48,887 bases of DNA, from assembly GCA_030374735.1 (NCBI GenBank), contig JASCIV010000096.1:1-48887 (forward strand), in the 5' to 3' direction. The translations under genes were made by a program, and so were the position numbers. Position 1 is the first letter of the stretch. Every line of letters begins with the position of its first letter. The DNA comes from Gracilaria caudata. Taxonomy: Eukaryota > Rhodophyta > Florideophyceae > Gracilariales > Gracilariaceae. The notes beneath the pieces are model-generated. The model saw nothing but the letters and a program-made list of their open reading frames with translations, had not been told where the DNA came from and searched no databases. Positions 9,412 to 19,134 of the stretch are shown here, one piece after another.

Positions 9412-10431
9412 ATGTCTGCCATAGCAAGTTCCGAAGGAGTTGTATTCCTGTTTTCAGGTGAACCGGAAGAGAATCCATACGCGAGTCCAGTACCCGATCC
9501 TCCCCAACTCGGTTTTCACCTTTGTCCCCAGGACGATTACGACGTGTTGCAGAACTACGCGCTTTGGTCTTGCGTTCAAGAGTCGTGTGTACCCCAGATA
9601 TTGATTCCTTATCTATCAGCCGATCCTGGTTTGCGCGTTGTGCCAAAGCACGCTCCGATGATGTCGATGCACTTTCCACGGTCTCTCTATGAATGGCTTG
9701 CCAAACTAAGTTGGGAGGAGGTGATGCGTGCCGTCATTCTTAACCTTCATCTCGGTTCACTCGAAGGCGTACCGTTTGATTACCTCGCGCCGTCCATTCG
9801 CGGTGACGTGTACGCTCTACACATGCGTCGACTTGGTAGGGACTTTGGAGACCAAAAACAATACGTAGACGAGGAGTTTCCAGCTGGTTCTTGTGAAACA
9901 CAACACAGTCGCGAGGTCGCTGAACTTGATGGTGCTCTTTGCAAAGATGGATCTGGTTTTCTGCGTGTTCCTTTGTCGTGGTCTTTAGTTCGCACAACAA
10001 ACACTATGGATGAAGTTTATCAATCGGCTGCCAAGGAGCTTTGTGACGAGACAATTCAGAGCGCGTGGAAGTGTTGGCAGTACTTCATGGCAACTGTACT
10101 TTACCTACCTGGCGTCAATCCGAGTTTCTATGCAGACAGGTTTTCGCGGCTTATAGAGAACAACAGCTTTTTCTTCATCTGCGATCAGATCAAAGTTATA
10201 CTTGAGCTGTCTATGGATAAACAGCGGCTGGCTCTCGCAGATGAAAAACAGAAACAAAAAGATGCAGTTGCTGATGCCGAGCGTCAGCGGTGGAGGTACA
10301 AATCGTACCTGGCGCACCTTCCAGAGGACGTTATCACCGAGCGCGTGATACCCATGCTTTTTCTTGATGCATCTAACATGCCACGCTTCCTTGGAAAGCG
10401 CAGGGGGGAAAGCTACGAGGGATTTGCATGA
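9412..10431 (+). CDS. Hypothetical protein, no recognised domain
   Basis: This 339-residue product starts at an ATG in the context ACCATGTCT. I do not recognise the family. It has no signal peptide and no transmembrane helix. Residues 1-45 are Pro-rich and acidic (GEPEENPYASPVPDPP). The middle is a mixed globular sequence with conserved-looking aromatic pieces (HFPRSLYEWLAKLSWEEVM; WKCWQYFMATVLYLPGVNP). Residues about 285-320 form a charged, probably coiled helix (KQKQKDAVADAERQRWRYK), and the protein ends in a basic tail. The smooth codon use, the single uninterrupted frame and the good start context support a real gene, probably soluble and cytosolic or nuclear. Confidence 0.7.
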   Translation: MSAIASSEGVVFLFSGEPEENPYASPVPDPPQLGFHLCPQDDYDVLQNYALWSCVQESCVPQILIPYLSADPGLRVVPKHAPMMSMHFPRSLYEWLAKLSWEEVMRAVILNLHLGSLEGVPFDYLAPSIRGDVYALHMRRLGRDFGDQKQYVDEEFPAGSCETQHSREVAELDGALCKDGSGFLRVPLSWSLVRTTNTMDEVYQSAAKELCDETIQSAWKCWQYFMATVLYLPGVNPSFYADRFSRLIENNSFFFICDQIKVILELSMDKQRLALADEKQKQKDAVADAERQRWRYKSYLAHLPEDVITERVIPMLFLDASNMPRFLGKRRGESYEGFA

Positions 10432-11237
10432 ACATTGATGGATGATAGTAATGCCCTCAAAGCACAGTGCAATACAGTGGGTCCAAGAAATTGCGGATGA
10501 CGCTGTGGGAGAAGATGGCACTGATTCCATGAGAGAAGAAGGGATGCTTGGATGTTACACTTACATCTCCGGCATTTGACTGCCGCGGGAGAACGCGTCA
10601 CGAGCCTATGATTGCGTGTTCCAAAAGCGGAAAGCGCGATCGTGACTGCTGCTGACCGTGCTGCTGACCGTGCAGCTGACGCGGCGAAGAATGGAACACC
10701 AACTTTTTGCGGTGCATTTGCGGTTGTTACCTTCCACTACGTTGAAAACGTGTTACAAAATCATTTGCTGCGTATGGACTTTTTTCTCTGAGCACGTCAT
10801 GGATTTCATGGCCGTATTCGTTGTCATCATGCATGGTTATGGACGGGAGTCCCGTCAAGACCAGTAACGCGACGATTGAGAATTGGGTCGTAGAACTTGT
10901 AGGCGCCTAATACGCTTGGAATCTGTGTTGGGCAAACTTGATATCGCAGCCGCGGTTAGTGGTTTACGTGATGGGGACGGATCGGCATGAGAGCGTGATG
11001 TTATCCTCAATTAACGGCGGGACCCTAACTCCAGCGTTGCGATGCATGCTTTCAGCATTATCACCGAGTATATTTTGCGCTAACTGGTAGCCTCAATTCC
11101 AAGACTGAGCACATCAAAAACCCCACCTGTTGCAACGGTGATATAGCATCGAATCGAAGAATGCTAATGCAGTGAGGCACTCTTCAGCGGCTCAGATGTA
11201 TCAGCGCTGAAGGTCGTATCACTCGAGGTGAAAGATG

Positions 11238-11256
11238 ATTGCCGCTCTGCGGCAAT
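11238..11256. repeat. Inverted repeat, 8-bp stem with 3-base loop
   Basis: ATTGCCGC, then TCT, then GCGGCAAT: a perfect GC-rich stem in gene-free DNA. There is no T-run next to it that would suggest a terminator, and no flanking gene uses it in an obvious way. Confidence 0.6.
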
Positions 11257-11503
11257 GCTTTCTGATTAAAAGTAGGACTGATAACTTCCAAAGTTTGCCT
11301 CACTTCCGCCTCTCGCGGCACGTGAAATCATGTCTTTCATCCAGCACTGGTTCAGACTAGGAAAGACATCCCTTAGCGCACATCCAAAGACGGGGAATGC
11401 GCACAGTCGAAACAAGCAGAGCTATTTAAAGACCGTTCAAGTCTAGTTCCTTTGTGTGGGGGTATGGTTCCCGCACCATGCGTGATTTGAGGATGAGGAT
11501 CAT

Positions 11504-11528
11504 CAGCCAGTCGATGATCGACTGGCTG
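11504..11528. repeat. Perfect 25-base palindrome
   Basis: The left arm CAGCCAGTCGAT is followed by one central base and then the exact reverse complement ATCGACTGGCTG. As RNA it would form an 11-bp stem with a TGA loop. It is the longest perfect inverted repeat I found in the window. Confidence 0.8.
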
Positions 11529-13244
11529 TTAAAGCTGAGACACACAGAAAAGATGTCAATTCTGTCGGGGCGGGGCAAGGTAACATTACTGATTTAGGCT
11601 GCATTAGACCCGTAGTGGCAGGAAGAAAGAAGGCAACGGCGGCGTCCTCCGCTGATGTGCTCAGGGCTTGGAATGCGCAGTGCTTCACCCCAGAGCGTGT
11701 CACATATCAATTAGAGGGCGGGCAGACACATGTCATGTTGCGTCAGACAGGCTTCTGTCCACTTGGCGGAGACGAGTGATCGGCGCAGTGCATAGCGCGC
11801 CTTCCGAGAAGATGTTTGTGGACGGGAATGATGGTCGGCACGCATGTTTGATGTATTTCATTCGTTAAAACGCTCGTGAGATTTTGTGGAGTGTTCGAAT
11901 AGCGCATCGCGTCTTTCTCCAGTTCCAACATATTGTTGCGCGCTCATCTTCGACGCAAGCCAACTCCGTCTAATTCACGTTAGAGGGAAGTTTTGGTGGT
12001 CTGGAACGTCGCAGAGTAACATCCTTTTGCAGTGCGAAGATATTTGCCGAGCAGTGCGTTAATGTTAGCACCAAAAGGATGTCGAAAGGACATGTATCGC
12101 CCACACGACGTGGTTCGTCGATGTGAAAGAACAAGTTTGCGCACGCGATGAACGAACAATTGCTTAAGAGGCAAAACATATTTACGGCGATATCGTGGAA
12201 GAATATATCGAGCAGGAACAACAGATCCTCTGTGGGCCGAGAAATCCTCGTCAGGTCTCGCGATTTGTCATGCGACGATGGCTGCGTCGAAACTGTTACG
12301 CATGGAGCGCCTCAGAGGGCGATCAATCGCACAATTGCTATGCCCCGGCCTTGTACCGTAGAACGCTATCGTTTGGTTCCAAATGCCGGCATCAGCACAA
12401 TGCTGCTGGAGACGGACGGAGAAAAGGGGTTAATCAGTTTGGTCTCACCGTGTGATCTACACAGTGGCGCTGACTCCGAAAGCGAGCACAATGGCAGCGG
12501 CGGTCGCCACCACTGGTGGCGATCACTTGGCTGCGCGAAAACGTGCGGTGTATCGTGGGCGCCGAGCAGTTATTATTGCGGTAGGATATCCCGGAAAGCG
12601 TTCGCAGCGCTGTGCTGCGCATCGTGGCGACGGAGGGGGAAAAAGTTTTGGCAAGGTGGAAGCGACGCAGTGGAAGCGATGCACGTGCGTGCACGAGCCA
12701 CCCGTTGTGTCCGTGCTGTAAACCGCCCAAACGTGTCCGAAAAGCGCGCAGTGGAAGAAGGCGCGTGTCGCGCTAAGCGCTACACGCGCCACGGCCGCTG
12801 TGTGCTCGTCGCCGGCGCGTGGCCTGCGCGTGTCCTTTCAAACCGTTGCCGTCTTTCAAATGCACCTCCCCTTTCTCCACTTCATCAACTTACAATGCCT
12901 TCTCCGCTTGTCGCCGCGCACTACTTAACCCCCGCCGTCGCGCCGTAGTGCCACACCTGCCTTCCGAGCTGAGTCGAATTTTTCACTCTGCTCTCCTTCC
13001 ACAGCCTTTTTCTGCCCAGTTCTCTTCCACAGGCCTGTGCTATCTCTACCCCAATCCCCATTTGCACGCAACTTATTCTCCCATAGCGCCTTCCTCTTCC
13101 ATTGCTCGCTCTTGGATGGGCAAGAACGCTAATCACTCTTCTTTCCATCAGTCGTTTAAACGACTAATACATTCCCTCACGTACTCCAAACCTCCCCTGT
13201 GTCGTATCTGAACTCTTCCTCTCTTATCCTACATCTCCTTCAAA

Positions 13245-14942
13245 ATGGCTTTCCTAACCACAACCGCCTTGCTTACAGCTGCCTTCATCGCCACAGCGAT
13301 TGCATCTCTGTGCCCCGCCGTAACCGATCCTACTCAGCATCAGTTCATAACTGATGCCAAGGCCGTTCTCGATGGAAACTGGGTGCCGACCATGAACTCC
13401 ACGCTCCCATCGCCTAATCTGTATCCGCATCAGTGGTCATGGGACTCCTCCTTCATTTCTATCGGTTACAGTCACTATGACACCCAAAAGGCCATCGATG
13501 AGACCGACGCTCTCTTCAGAGCACAGTGGAGGAACGGCCTCCTGCCTCACATCGTCTTCAACCCCAACGCTGACGAGTCTTATTTTCCGGGGCCGTCATT
13601 CTGGAAGATCGAAACGTCTAACAGTTATCCTCTCAACTCTCATACCTCTGGTATTGTGCAGCCCCCCGTGCACGCTATTGCGTCCCTGGCCATCTTCAAC
13701 AATGCCAGATCCGCTGAACAGAAGAAGCTCGCACTAGAGCATCTTTCTACCATTTACCCCAAACTCGTCAATTGGCATAACTATTTGTATGGTGAGAGGG
13801 ATCCTCTCAACGAGAACCTAGTGTACATCCGTCACATGTGGGAGAGTGGCATGGATAACTCTCCAGCATGGGACGATGCTCTTAACTCCATTCAGCTAAC
13901 TGCTGACCAAATCCCGCAGTACACCCGTGTGGACAAGGGTAAGGTGGGTGATCATCATGAGCGTCCCAGCGCTCATTTCTACGATCGCGCAGTGCATCTC
14001 ATTAAGATCTTCTATGACAATCAGTACGATGAGTCTGCCATTTTTGCAAAATCGCCGTTCATCATTCAAGATGTTTTGTTCAACTCCATCCTGGCTCATG
14101 CTGGTGATGCCCTCGCTGATATTGCACACATTCTTGGAAAGAATGAAGAAGAGGAACGTCACCGCATTCAAGCCGCCAGGACAGCTGAAGCCATCAGCTC
14201 CAAGTTATACCACGAAGAAGATGGCTTCTTCTATGACTATGACATGAAGTCTGAGAAGCTCATCCGCACCAAGATATCCGGTGGTCTGGTTGGTGTGTAT
14301 GGCGCAAAGATGGATTCAGCTAAGCTCAAATCGATTCTCGGCCACCTTCGCGAGCCAGGATTCCTGGGCCCCGACCTTTCAGGATTCACTATCCCTTCCG
14401 TGTCACGTGACGATCCAGGTTACACCAATACTACGTATTGGAAGGGGCCGGCATGGATCAACATCAACTACTTGGTCAGGGACGGTCTTCTGCGCAATGC
14501 CAACGGCAACCAGGATGCTGAGGAGATCGCTTCCTATCTTAAGGAACGCAGCATGGACATGCTGAAGACGTCTGGCTTCTACGAGTACTTCAACCCCATC
14601 TCCGGTTCACCGCATGGCGGGCATCAATTCAGTTGGTCGGCAGCGTTGACTATCGACTGGATGTGCAACGCGTCGACGTCGTCGGATGAGGTACGAGCGC
14701 GCAACGTTGCACTTGTGGCAGCTGTGGTGAGTTTGCTTGCGGCTGTTGCCGCGTACGTGGTGAAGAGCAAGCGAGGCAAGAAGACTGGAAGCGGCGTGTA
14801 TCCACGTATGAAGGACGCAAGTGACGCGACCAGCAAGGCACGGGCACATGAAGAATTCAAGTGGACAGACTCGATGACGCTGCTGCACCTACGCCGCAGA
14901 ACGCACACGCCGGCCTTGATTCGCGCTGGCAGGTCCAACTAG
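13245..14942 (+). CDS. Membrane-anchored GH63 glycosidase, mannosylglycerate-hydrolase-like
   Basis: The 565-residue protein starts at ATG 13245 (AAAATGGCT) with a signal peptide (hydrophobic to about residue 20, cleavage near IAS-LCPA). The body is an (alpha/alpha)6 GH63 domain: NLYPHQWSWDSSF near 65-78, RAQWRNGLLPHIVFNP near 98-113, the acid candidate Asp204 in WESGMDNSP, GPAWININYLV near 402, and the base candidate Glu447 in FYEYFNP, followed by GGHQFSWSAAL. The closest relatives I can name are mannosylglycerate and glucosylglycerate hydrolases, which are shorter than eukaryotic ER glucosidase I (about 830 residues). Red algae accumulate mannosylglycerate, so a role in turning over this solute is attractive but inferred. 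Unusually, a transmembrane helix (about 485-506) and a basic 60-residue tail follow the catalytic domain, placing the enzyme in the lumen of the secretory pathway, vacuole or cell surface. Confidence 0.85.
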   Translation: MAFLTTTALLTAAFIATAIASLCPAVTDPTQHQFITDAKAVLDGNWVPTMNSTLPSPNLYPHQWSWDSSFISIGYSHYDTQKAIDETDALFRAQWRNGLLPHIVFNPNADESYFPGPSFWKIETSNSYPLNSHTSGIVQPPVHAIASLAIFNNARSAEQKKLALEHLSTIYPKLVNWHNYLYGERDPLNENLVYIRHMWESGMDNSPAWDDALNSIQLTADQIPQYTRVDKGKVGDHHERPSAHFYDRAVHLIKIFYDNQYDESAIFAKSPFIIQDVLFNSILAHAGDALADIAHILGKNEEEERHRIQAARTAEAISSKLYHEEDGFFYDYDMKSEKLIRTKISGGLVGVYGAKMDSAKLKSILGHLREPGFLGPDLSGFTIPSVSRDDPGYTNTTYWKGPAWININYLVRDGLLRNANGNQDAEEIASYLKERSMDMLKTSGFYEYFNPISGSPHGGHQFSWSAALTIDWMCNASTSSDEVRARNVALVAAVVSLLAAVAAYVVKSKRGKKTGSGVYPRMKDASDATSKARAHEEFKWTDSMTLLHLRRRTHTPALIRAGRSN

Positions 14943-16281
14943 AACGGCGTGCAATGGAACAGGCACACAGCATGCGCCATGTCACGGGCATGATGCCGTC
15001 GTATGCCAACGTTTTGAAATTTTAAATATGTAAGCCAGTTAGATCATCCAAGGTGTCAGCTAGTTCAGATTCTGAACTGCGAAGGTGCGAAACCCTACAA
15101 CTACCACACGTGTGGATCATTTCTGTTCGTTTACAGCAGCACAGCCTTTTTTTGACGTTTCGTAAAACATCATCCTCCTCCACCAGAAGCCTTAAACCAG
15201 CAGTGTGCCCAGAACGTTATTACAAAGGTAGATACCACCCGCGCCACGTAGAGCATCCGACGAAGCGTTGGAAGATTTTTTGACGTTGCCACGCGCCCGC
15301 CACTGTCGTAGATACACGACGGTAATGGCCAACTTCCAGCAATAATGGCGCACACTACTCCTACTTTCTTCGTACTGGCATTCTACTGGCAGACACTCGA
15401 ACATAACATAATGGAATCAAAAGTCAATATCCTTCATTCAATACGAAGTGAACAGTAAGAAGGTACTGTATGTGGACCTTCCCAGCCTTGAATCCAAGGA
15501 ACTATCGCTTAGCATGAAATCTTCATCACACGTCATAAATTCTCCCAAATAGTTTCCCGCAACGAACAAATACGCTAAGCGTGATAAGGTTCATAACTGC
15601 ACCCCACCGGGCAGGTACTTTTAGAATGGGTAGAACGGTAAGCTCGGGTAAAAAGTGTGGCAGCTATTCCAAGAGAGACAGGCCCATGTCTCCTTGTCGT
15701 TGGTCCATTAATCTGCCTGCGTGAACGAAACAAGCGAAACCCATTGACTCAAGTAATAGCTCAATCAAAGCACCAGTTAGCATCTCTAGGAATGACGGAT
15801 CAAAGGGGGCGACACGAGAAGACCTGGACACGACGGCTGCGTTATTGAAAGCCGTTTTGAATTTCCGACTGAGACGGAGTCTGCAGGGTTTGGATGAAGC
15901 CACTCTTCGCACCTCTTTCCCGGCTAATGCGGTATTGTACAGATCTAACATTAGTACATGGAGCTCCGATCGAGAGTTTTAAAGGCAGCACGATGAAACC
16001 GCCCCGCAAGCTGAAGAATCGTTTGAAATCAAATTTGATTACTGTGTGATTGCTCTTCAACTTGTTGAAGAGATATCATCTTCTGCAAAGTTTACTCGCA
16101 ACATTTCTTTAGAGACGGAAATGGGACCTAACAGAGAGTACACCTTCCGGACAAACTTTATACAACCTATGCACCGGTTCGATAAATGAAAGAAAAAAAG
16201 AGTTGAAGCGCTTGTCTCTGAATTTCGTTGCTTGTTTATACATTAGTTACCACCTTACCTGGTTATGCAAGCCAAAAAGGT
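14943..16281. other. Intergenic region between convergent GH63 and tyrosinase genes
   Basis: No convincing gene lies in these 1.3 kb; the frames are short and lack motifs. Two inverted repeats stand close together: a perfect 14-bp palindrome AATCAAA/TTTGATT at 16027-16040 and CTCTTCAAC-TT-GTTGAAGAG at 16053-16072. Since the flanking genes converge, the region should contain both 3' ends. Confidence 0.5.
16027..16072. repeat. Pair of adjacent palindromes
   Basis: AATCAAATTTGATT (16027-16040) is self-complementary over 14 bases. It is followed by a 9-bp inverted repeat with a 2-base centre (16053-16072). They lie about 210-250 bases beyond the tyrosinase stop codon. Confidence 0.55.
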
Positions 16282-17722
16282 TCAAGTGCTGCTGTTGCTA
16301 CCGCTTATAGCATCATCCAGAATCTTCTGGAGAATAGAGCGGCCTTCCTTGATTCTAGTTTCGTTCAGATGATTCTTCTGCACGAATTCTTCAGGAACTT
16401 CATCAACAGCCATTGATAAGCCTCCGCTGTTGGTGTTAAGGTTAACGTTTCCTGAGAAAGCAGCGTATTCCACACATCGCAAGTTCTGCGAATGACGAAC
16501 AGTTTTCTGGAAAGCGCCGAGGAGATCACCACGTCGAACTCGCCCTCCAACGCCTGGATTGACTCCACCAAACCTTTCCGGTTGGCCTTGACCATTGGTC
16601 TGCCACCTGTAGTAAATATAGTCTACAAAGCAGTGATGCATAAAGAACATAGGGTCATTTGGAGCGGTTCCTAAGACAGCCATATCGCCTCCGACTCCGA
16701 CATGCGGGCGACCATGAGTAGCCTCGAGAGCAGTAGTAAAATCATAAAAAGGGACATCGCTTGCCATTAAGGCTTGAATGGTGAGCCAATTGTCGAAGGA
16801 AATCATGGATCCGGAACCTCCGGAAACAAATCCTCTCCGCACACAATGGCGACCCGGATGGTTCGTTTCTATGTTCTGCCACGGCCAGTTCGGGATGCAA
16901 GTCGGATTTCCATTTGCATCACGAACAGAACCTCCCGCTCTTCCCCAAATGCTCGACAAGGCAGGATTAGCGCCATCAACTGCCCAGTTCCAGTATGGAA
17001 GGGAAACTGATGGGTCTATCTCGCGAAGAAGGTTCTCCAGCAAAAGCAAGAAGAGGCGATGCCACGGGAGGAAGTAGGAACCTCCATGTCCCTCTACCAC
17101 GAATTCTTGATGGATTCTAGCCATATCATCATACTGAGTGCGGCTCGGGTCGGCGCGACTTGGGCGATTGCGAAGCTCATTCATGGCATTGACGAAGTTA
17201 TTCCATTCTTCGTCGCTAAGGTCTCGAATCTCTCGGCGAGTTCGACTGCTTCCGCAGTTCAGAAGGTCATCATATACGGTGGGCACGGCGTCCTCAAGAC
17301 GGAGTGCGGGCCTAGCATTGGGGTCGTTGTTCGTTGGCTCAGTAGCAGGAGCAGGAGCCGGTGCCGGCGCAGGAGCCGGCGCAGGAGCCGGCGCAGGAGC
17401 AGGAGCCGGTGCCGGTGCACCTCCAGGTCGTGGTTCTCCAGGACGAGTACAGACAGTAGCCCTACAGTGGGTGGCTCCGCGTATACATCTGTTGGAGTTT
17501 TGAAGGAAATGGAGGTTAGTAATTTCTTGTTGGTTTGCGCAAGTGTTGTGAAGAAACGCACTCTCTGTTAATGACACATCTGGTGGAGCCGCATTCAAAG
17601 CTTCGTTCGCAACACCAAGCTCCACTAGCACTGAGGGTACATTGGTCGCCCTGAGCGTAAGCAGGAGAAATATAAAACACGATGCTGAAAGCCGCGATGA
17701 CCCAGAACTGAAGGAGTCTCAT
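16282..17722 (-). CDS. Secreted tyrosinase with Cys-rich N-terminus and Ala-Pro linker (two exons)
   Basis: Exons 17562-17722 and 16282-17488 join to encode 455 residues. Two overlapping frames look like a frameshift but are reconciled by a 73-nt intron, giving INRECIRG across the junction. The signal peptide (1-23) ends at an AYA site before QGDQC. Residues 28-67 hold eight cysteines (28, 37, 38, 44, 49, 55, 62, 67), probably a small disulfide module. An Ala-Pro repeat (about 78-102) serves as a linker. The type-3 copper domain follows: CuA histidines 180, 188 and 197 (IHQE, GHGG, PWHR), CuB histidines 312 and 316 (THGRPH) and the HH pair at 338-339 with the following FVD. The enzyme oxidises phenols to quinones outside the cell or in the secretory pathway, for example in wall cross-linking, wound response or pigmentation. 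The physiological substrate is unknown. Confidence 0.9.
17345..17425. repeat. Low-complexity Ala-Pro coding repeat
   Basis: The plus strand shows repeats of GGAGCCGGC/GCAGGA type that encode about twelve Ala-Pro dipeptides on the minus strand. Such tracts are prone to length changes. The product is an extended, stiff spacer between the Cys-rich module and the tyrosinase domain. Confidence 0.8.
17489..17561 (-). other. Spliceosomal intron of the tyrosinase gene (73 nt)
   Basis: The donor is GTGCGT, a perfect TACTAAC branch site lies at 17515-17521, and a pyrimidine-rich tract leads to CAACAG. Removing it joins GA|A (Glu54) and keeps the Cys-rich domain in frame. It sits just before the Ala-Pro linker. 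Confidence 0.88.
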
Positions 17723-19134
17723 GACGCAAGGGCTGGCCTCCGCAAAGCTGCGGACATTCAGCGGCTTACGCTGCACTTCACAAGGAGACAGGAGAGAAAA
17801 GGAGACCAGGTCTCGACTGTGGAACAAGTCAAGGCGCACAAGGGTTGAGTTTGATGGATTGTATTTGGAACGGTAACGGGAAGGAGGTTGTAAAAGGAAT
17901 GGCTTGTTTGGTAGCAAAGCACGGGACAAGAAAGCTGTGCATGCTTGCAACAAACATCGGCGGGTGGCGCAACCACGTAATGAAAACAGGAGTGTCTGAA
18001 GTGGGCAAGAGGAGGTGCAGGCTGTTACTGGCCCGAACAATGAAGATGACAGAACAAGTGTGAGCGATTGGCATGAACGGGACTCATTAGAGTGTTTGGT
18101 GCGGGCATCGGACAAAATGCCTCTACGCACGAGGATTACAAATTAGCTGCAAATGGGGATGATGCACAAGTGGTGGGCCCGCATCGGTTCCGAAAAACAA
18201 CGGGACAAAGCAGTGTGAGGCGGATGATAGACACCTAGCAGAGGGACGTGCGGGCAGTGCGACGCAAGGAACAGAGGATTGGCTACAGGCGTAATGCCGG
18301 AGCTCTTACCCGCCCACTAGTTTCGCCGCCGAAGCATTCATGATGGCTTCAGAGATAGGTTTGTCTTGGGGATGACGGTTCCAAGTGAAAGAGATCTTAG
18401 AGAGGAGGAACAGACCGTGGTGAGAGGTGACATGAACCCATCTTGCCGCGAGAACATGAGCTCCGAGTGCAGGCCCAAGTACCAGGCTGCTTCTCATCGC
18501 GCACCTTTAAGTGTCAACGGCGAGGCTGCTAATCCTCTTACTGGGCTGGTTGGTGATCTCCGCTCCCGCTCGCGCCGTGAAACGGCTCGGCGATGAGAAC
18601 TTGGCGGGTACCCTTCGTAGAACGCTACAACAAAAACGAGTCTTTAGACTCGCGAGCGGCGGCATAGCACGGCGCAAGGATTGTTGCACGCTACGAATTT
18701 CGTAGCACGAAGGTACAGTATGCATCTACAGTACAAGGGTAGCGTTCTACCCTTCGTATCCTACGAGGAGGAGGGGCACCAGCTCTGCAACAAGGATGGT
18801 CGGTTGGCCGGGTCCGAAAACGGCGGTTAGGGAAGGCGATGCAACGTGGCACGCGCGTATCGCAGGAGCACCTCAACGGCGCATTGCACTTGCCGCCAGA
18901 GAAGATGGACGTGCCACGCACGCGCGCGCAACGGCCACTTCGCCTTTCGTGCGTGTTGTACTCTTCTAGTCCACCGCGACCGCACTTCAACCGCCATCGC
19001 CACCTCCGCCATGGTCTTTTCTCGGAAGCGGCCGAGTCGCCTGCTCCACCTCGCTTTTTCGCCCGCCACGCTTCGCGTCCTCCTTCCTCGCGCTTGCGCT
19101 TCGTTGCCGTCCCCTTCGCTTCCGCTCCGTCGTC
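17723..19134. other. Intergenic region between divergent tyrosinase and cyclophilin genes
   Basis: No gene is recognised. A long minus-strand frame covering 17723-18130 is only the upstream extension of tyrosinase exon 1 and starts far above the signal-peptide Met. An inverted CCAAT box (GATTGGCAT) is near 18066, about 340 bases from the tyrosinase start. Bases 18606-18758 hold a cluster of hairpins and dispersed motifs (separate entry). Bases 18780-19130 are GC-rich and pyrimidine-rich towards the cyclophilin ATG, like other gene leaders here. Confidence 0.5.
18606..18758. repeat. Hairpin and short-repeat cluster
   Basis: Within 153 bases there are four small inverted repeats: GTAG-AACG-CTAC (18617-18628), CGAGTCT-TT-AGACTCG (18637-18652), GCTACGAA-T-TTCGTAGC (18690-18706) and GGGTAG-CGTT-CTACCC (18737-18752). 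Two copies of TACCCTTCGTA (18609-18619 and 18748-18758) bracket the cluster, and a variant CACGAAGGTAC lies at 18706-18716. Related pieces recur elsewhere in the window, so this is probably a repeat-derived insertion or a structured RNA segment. Confidence 0.6.

Larger units (their letters stand above)
10432..13244. other. 2.8-kb region without a recognised gene
   Basis: The largest open frame (12148-12948, plus) has no domain, and competing frames on the opposite strand cover the same bases. Bases 12450-12860 are GC-rich, as at other promoters here. Bases 12850-13244 are C/T-rich with little G on the plus strand, a pyrimidine-rich leader running up to the GH63 start. The region also holds a perfect 8-bp-stem hairpin (11238-11256) and a perfect 25-base palindrome (11504-11528). 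A non-coding RNA or decayed mobile DNA is possible, but neither is shown. Confidence 0.5.

Noticed and set aside
12148..12948. A 266-residue open frame on the plus strand in the gene-free region
   Set aside because: No domain, overlapping frames of similar length on both strands, odd Cys/Arg/His-rich composition of GC-rich DNA.
17059..17571. Long plus-strand frames antisense to the tyrosinase gene
   Set aside because: They mirror the tyrosinase codons, and their Arg/Ser and Gly/Ala repeats come from the Ala-Pro linker read backwards.
17489..17722. Frameshift or pseudogene at the tyrosinase 5' end
   Set aside because: GTGCGT donor, perfect TACTAAC and CAG acceptor give an in-frame join, so an intron explains it better.
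17723..18130. Upstream extension of the tyrosinase first exon
   Set aside because: The extension puts about 136 unrelated residues ahead of a clean signal peptide; the internal ATG at 17722 is the sensible start.
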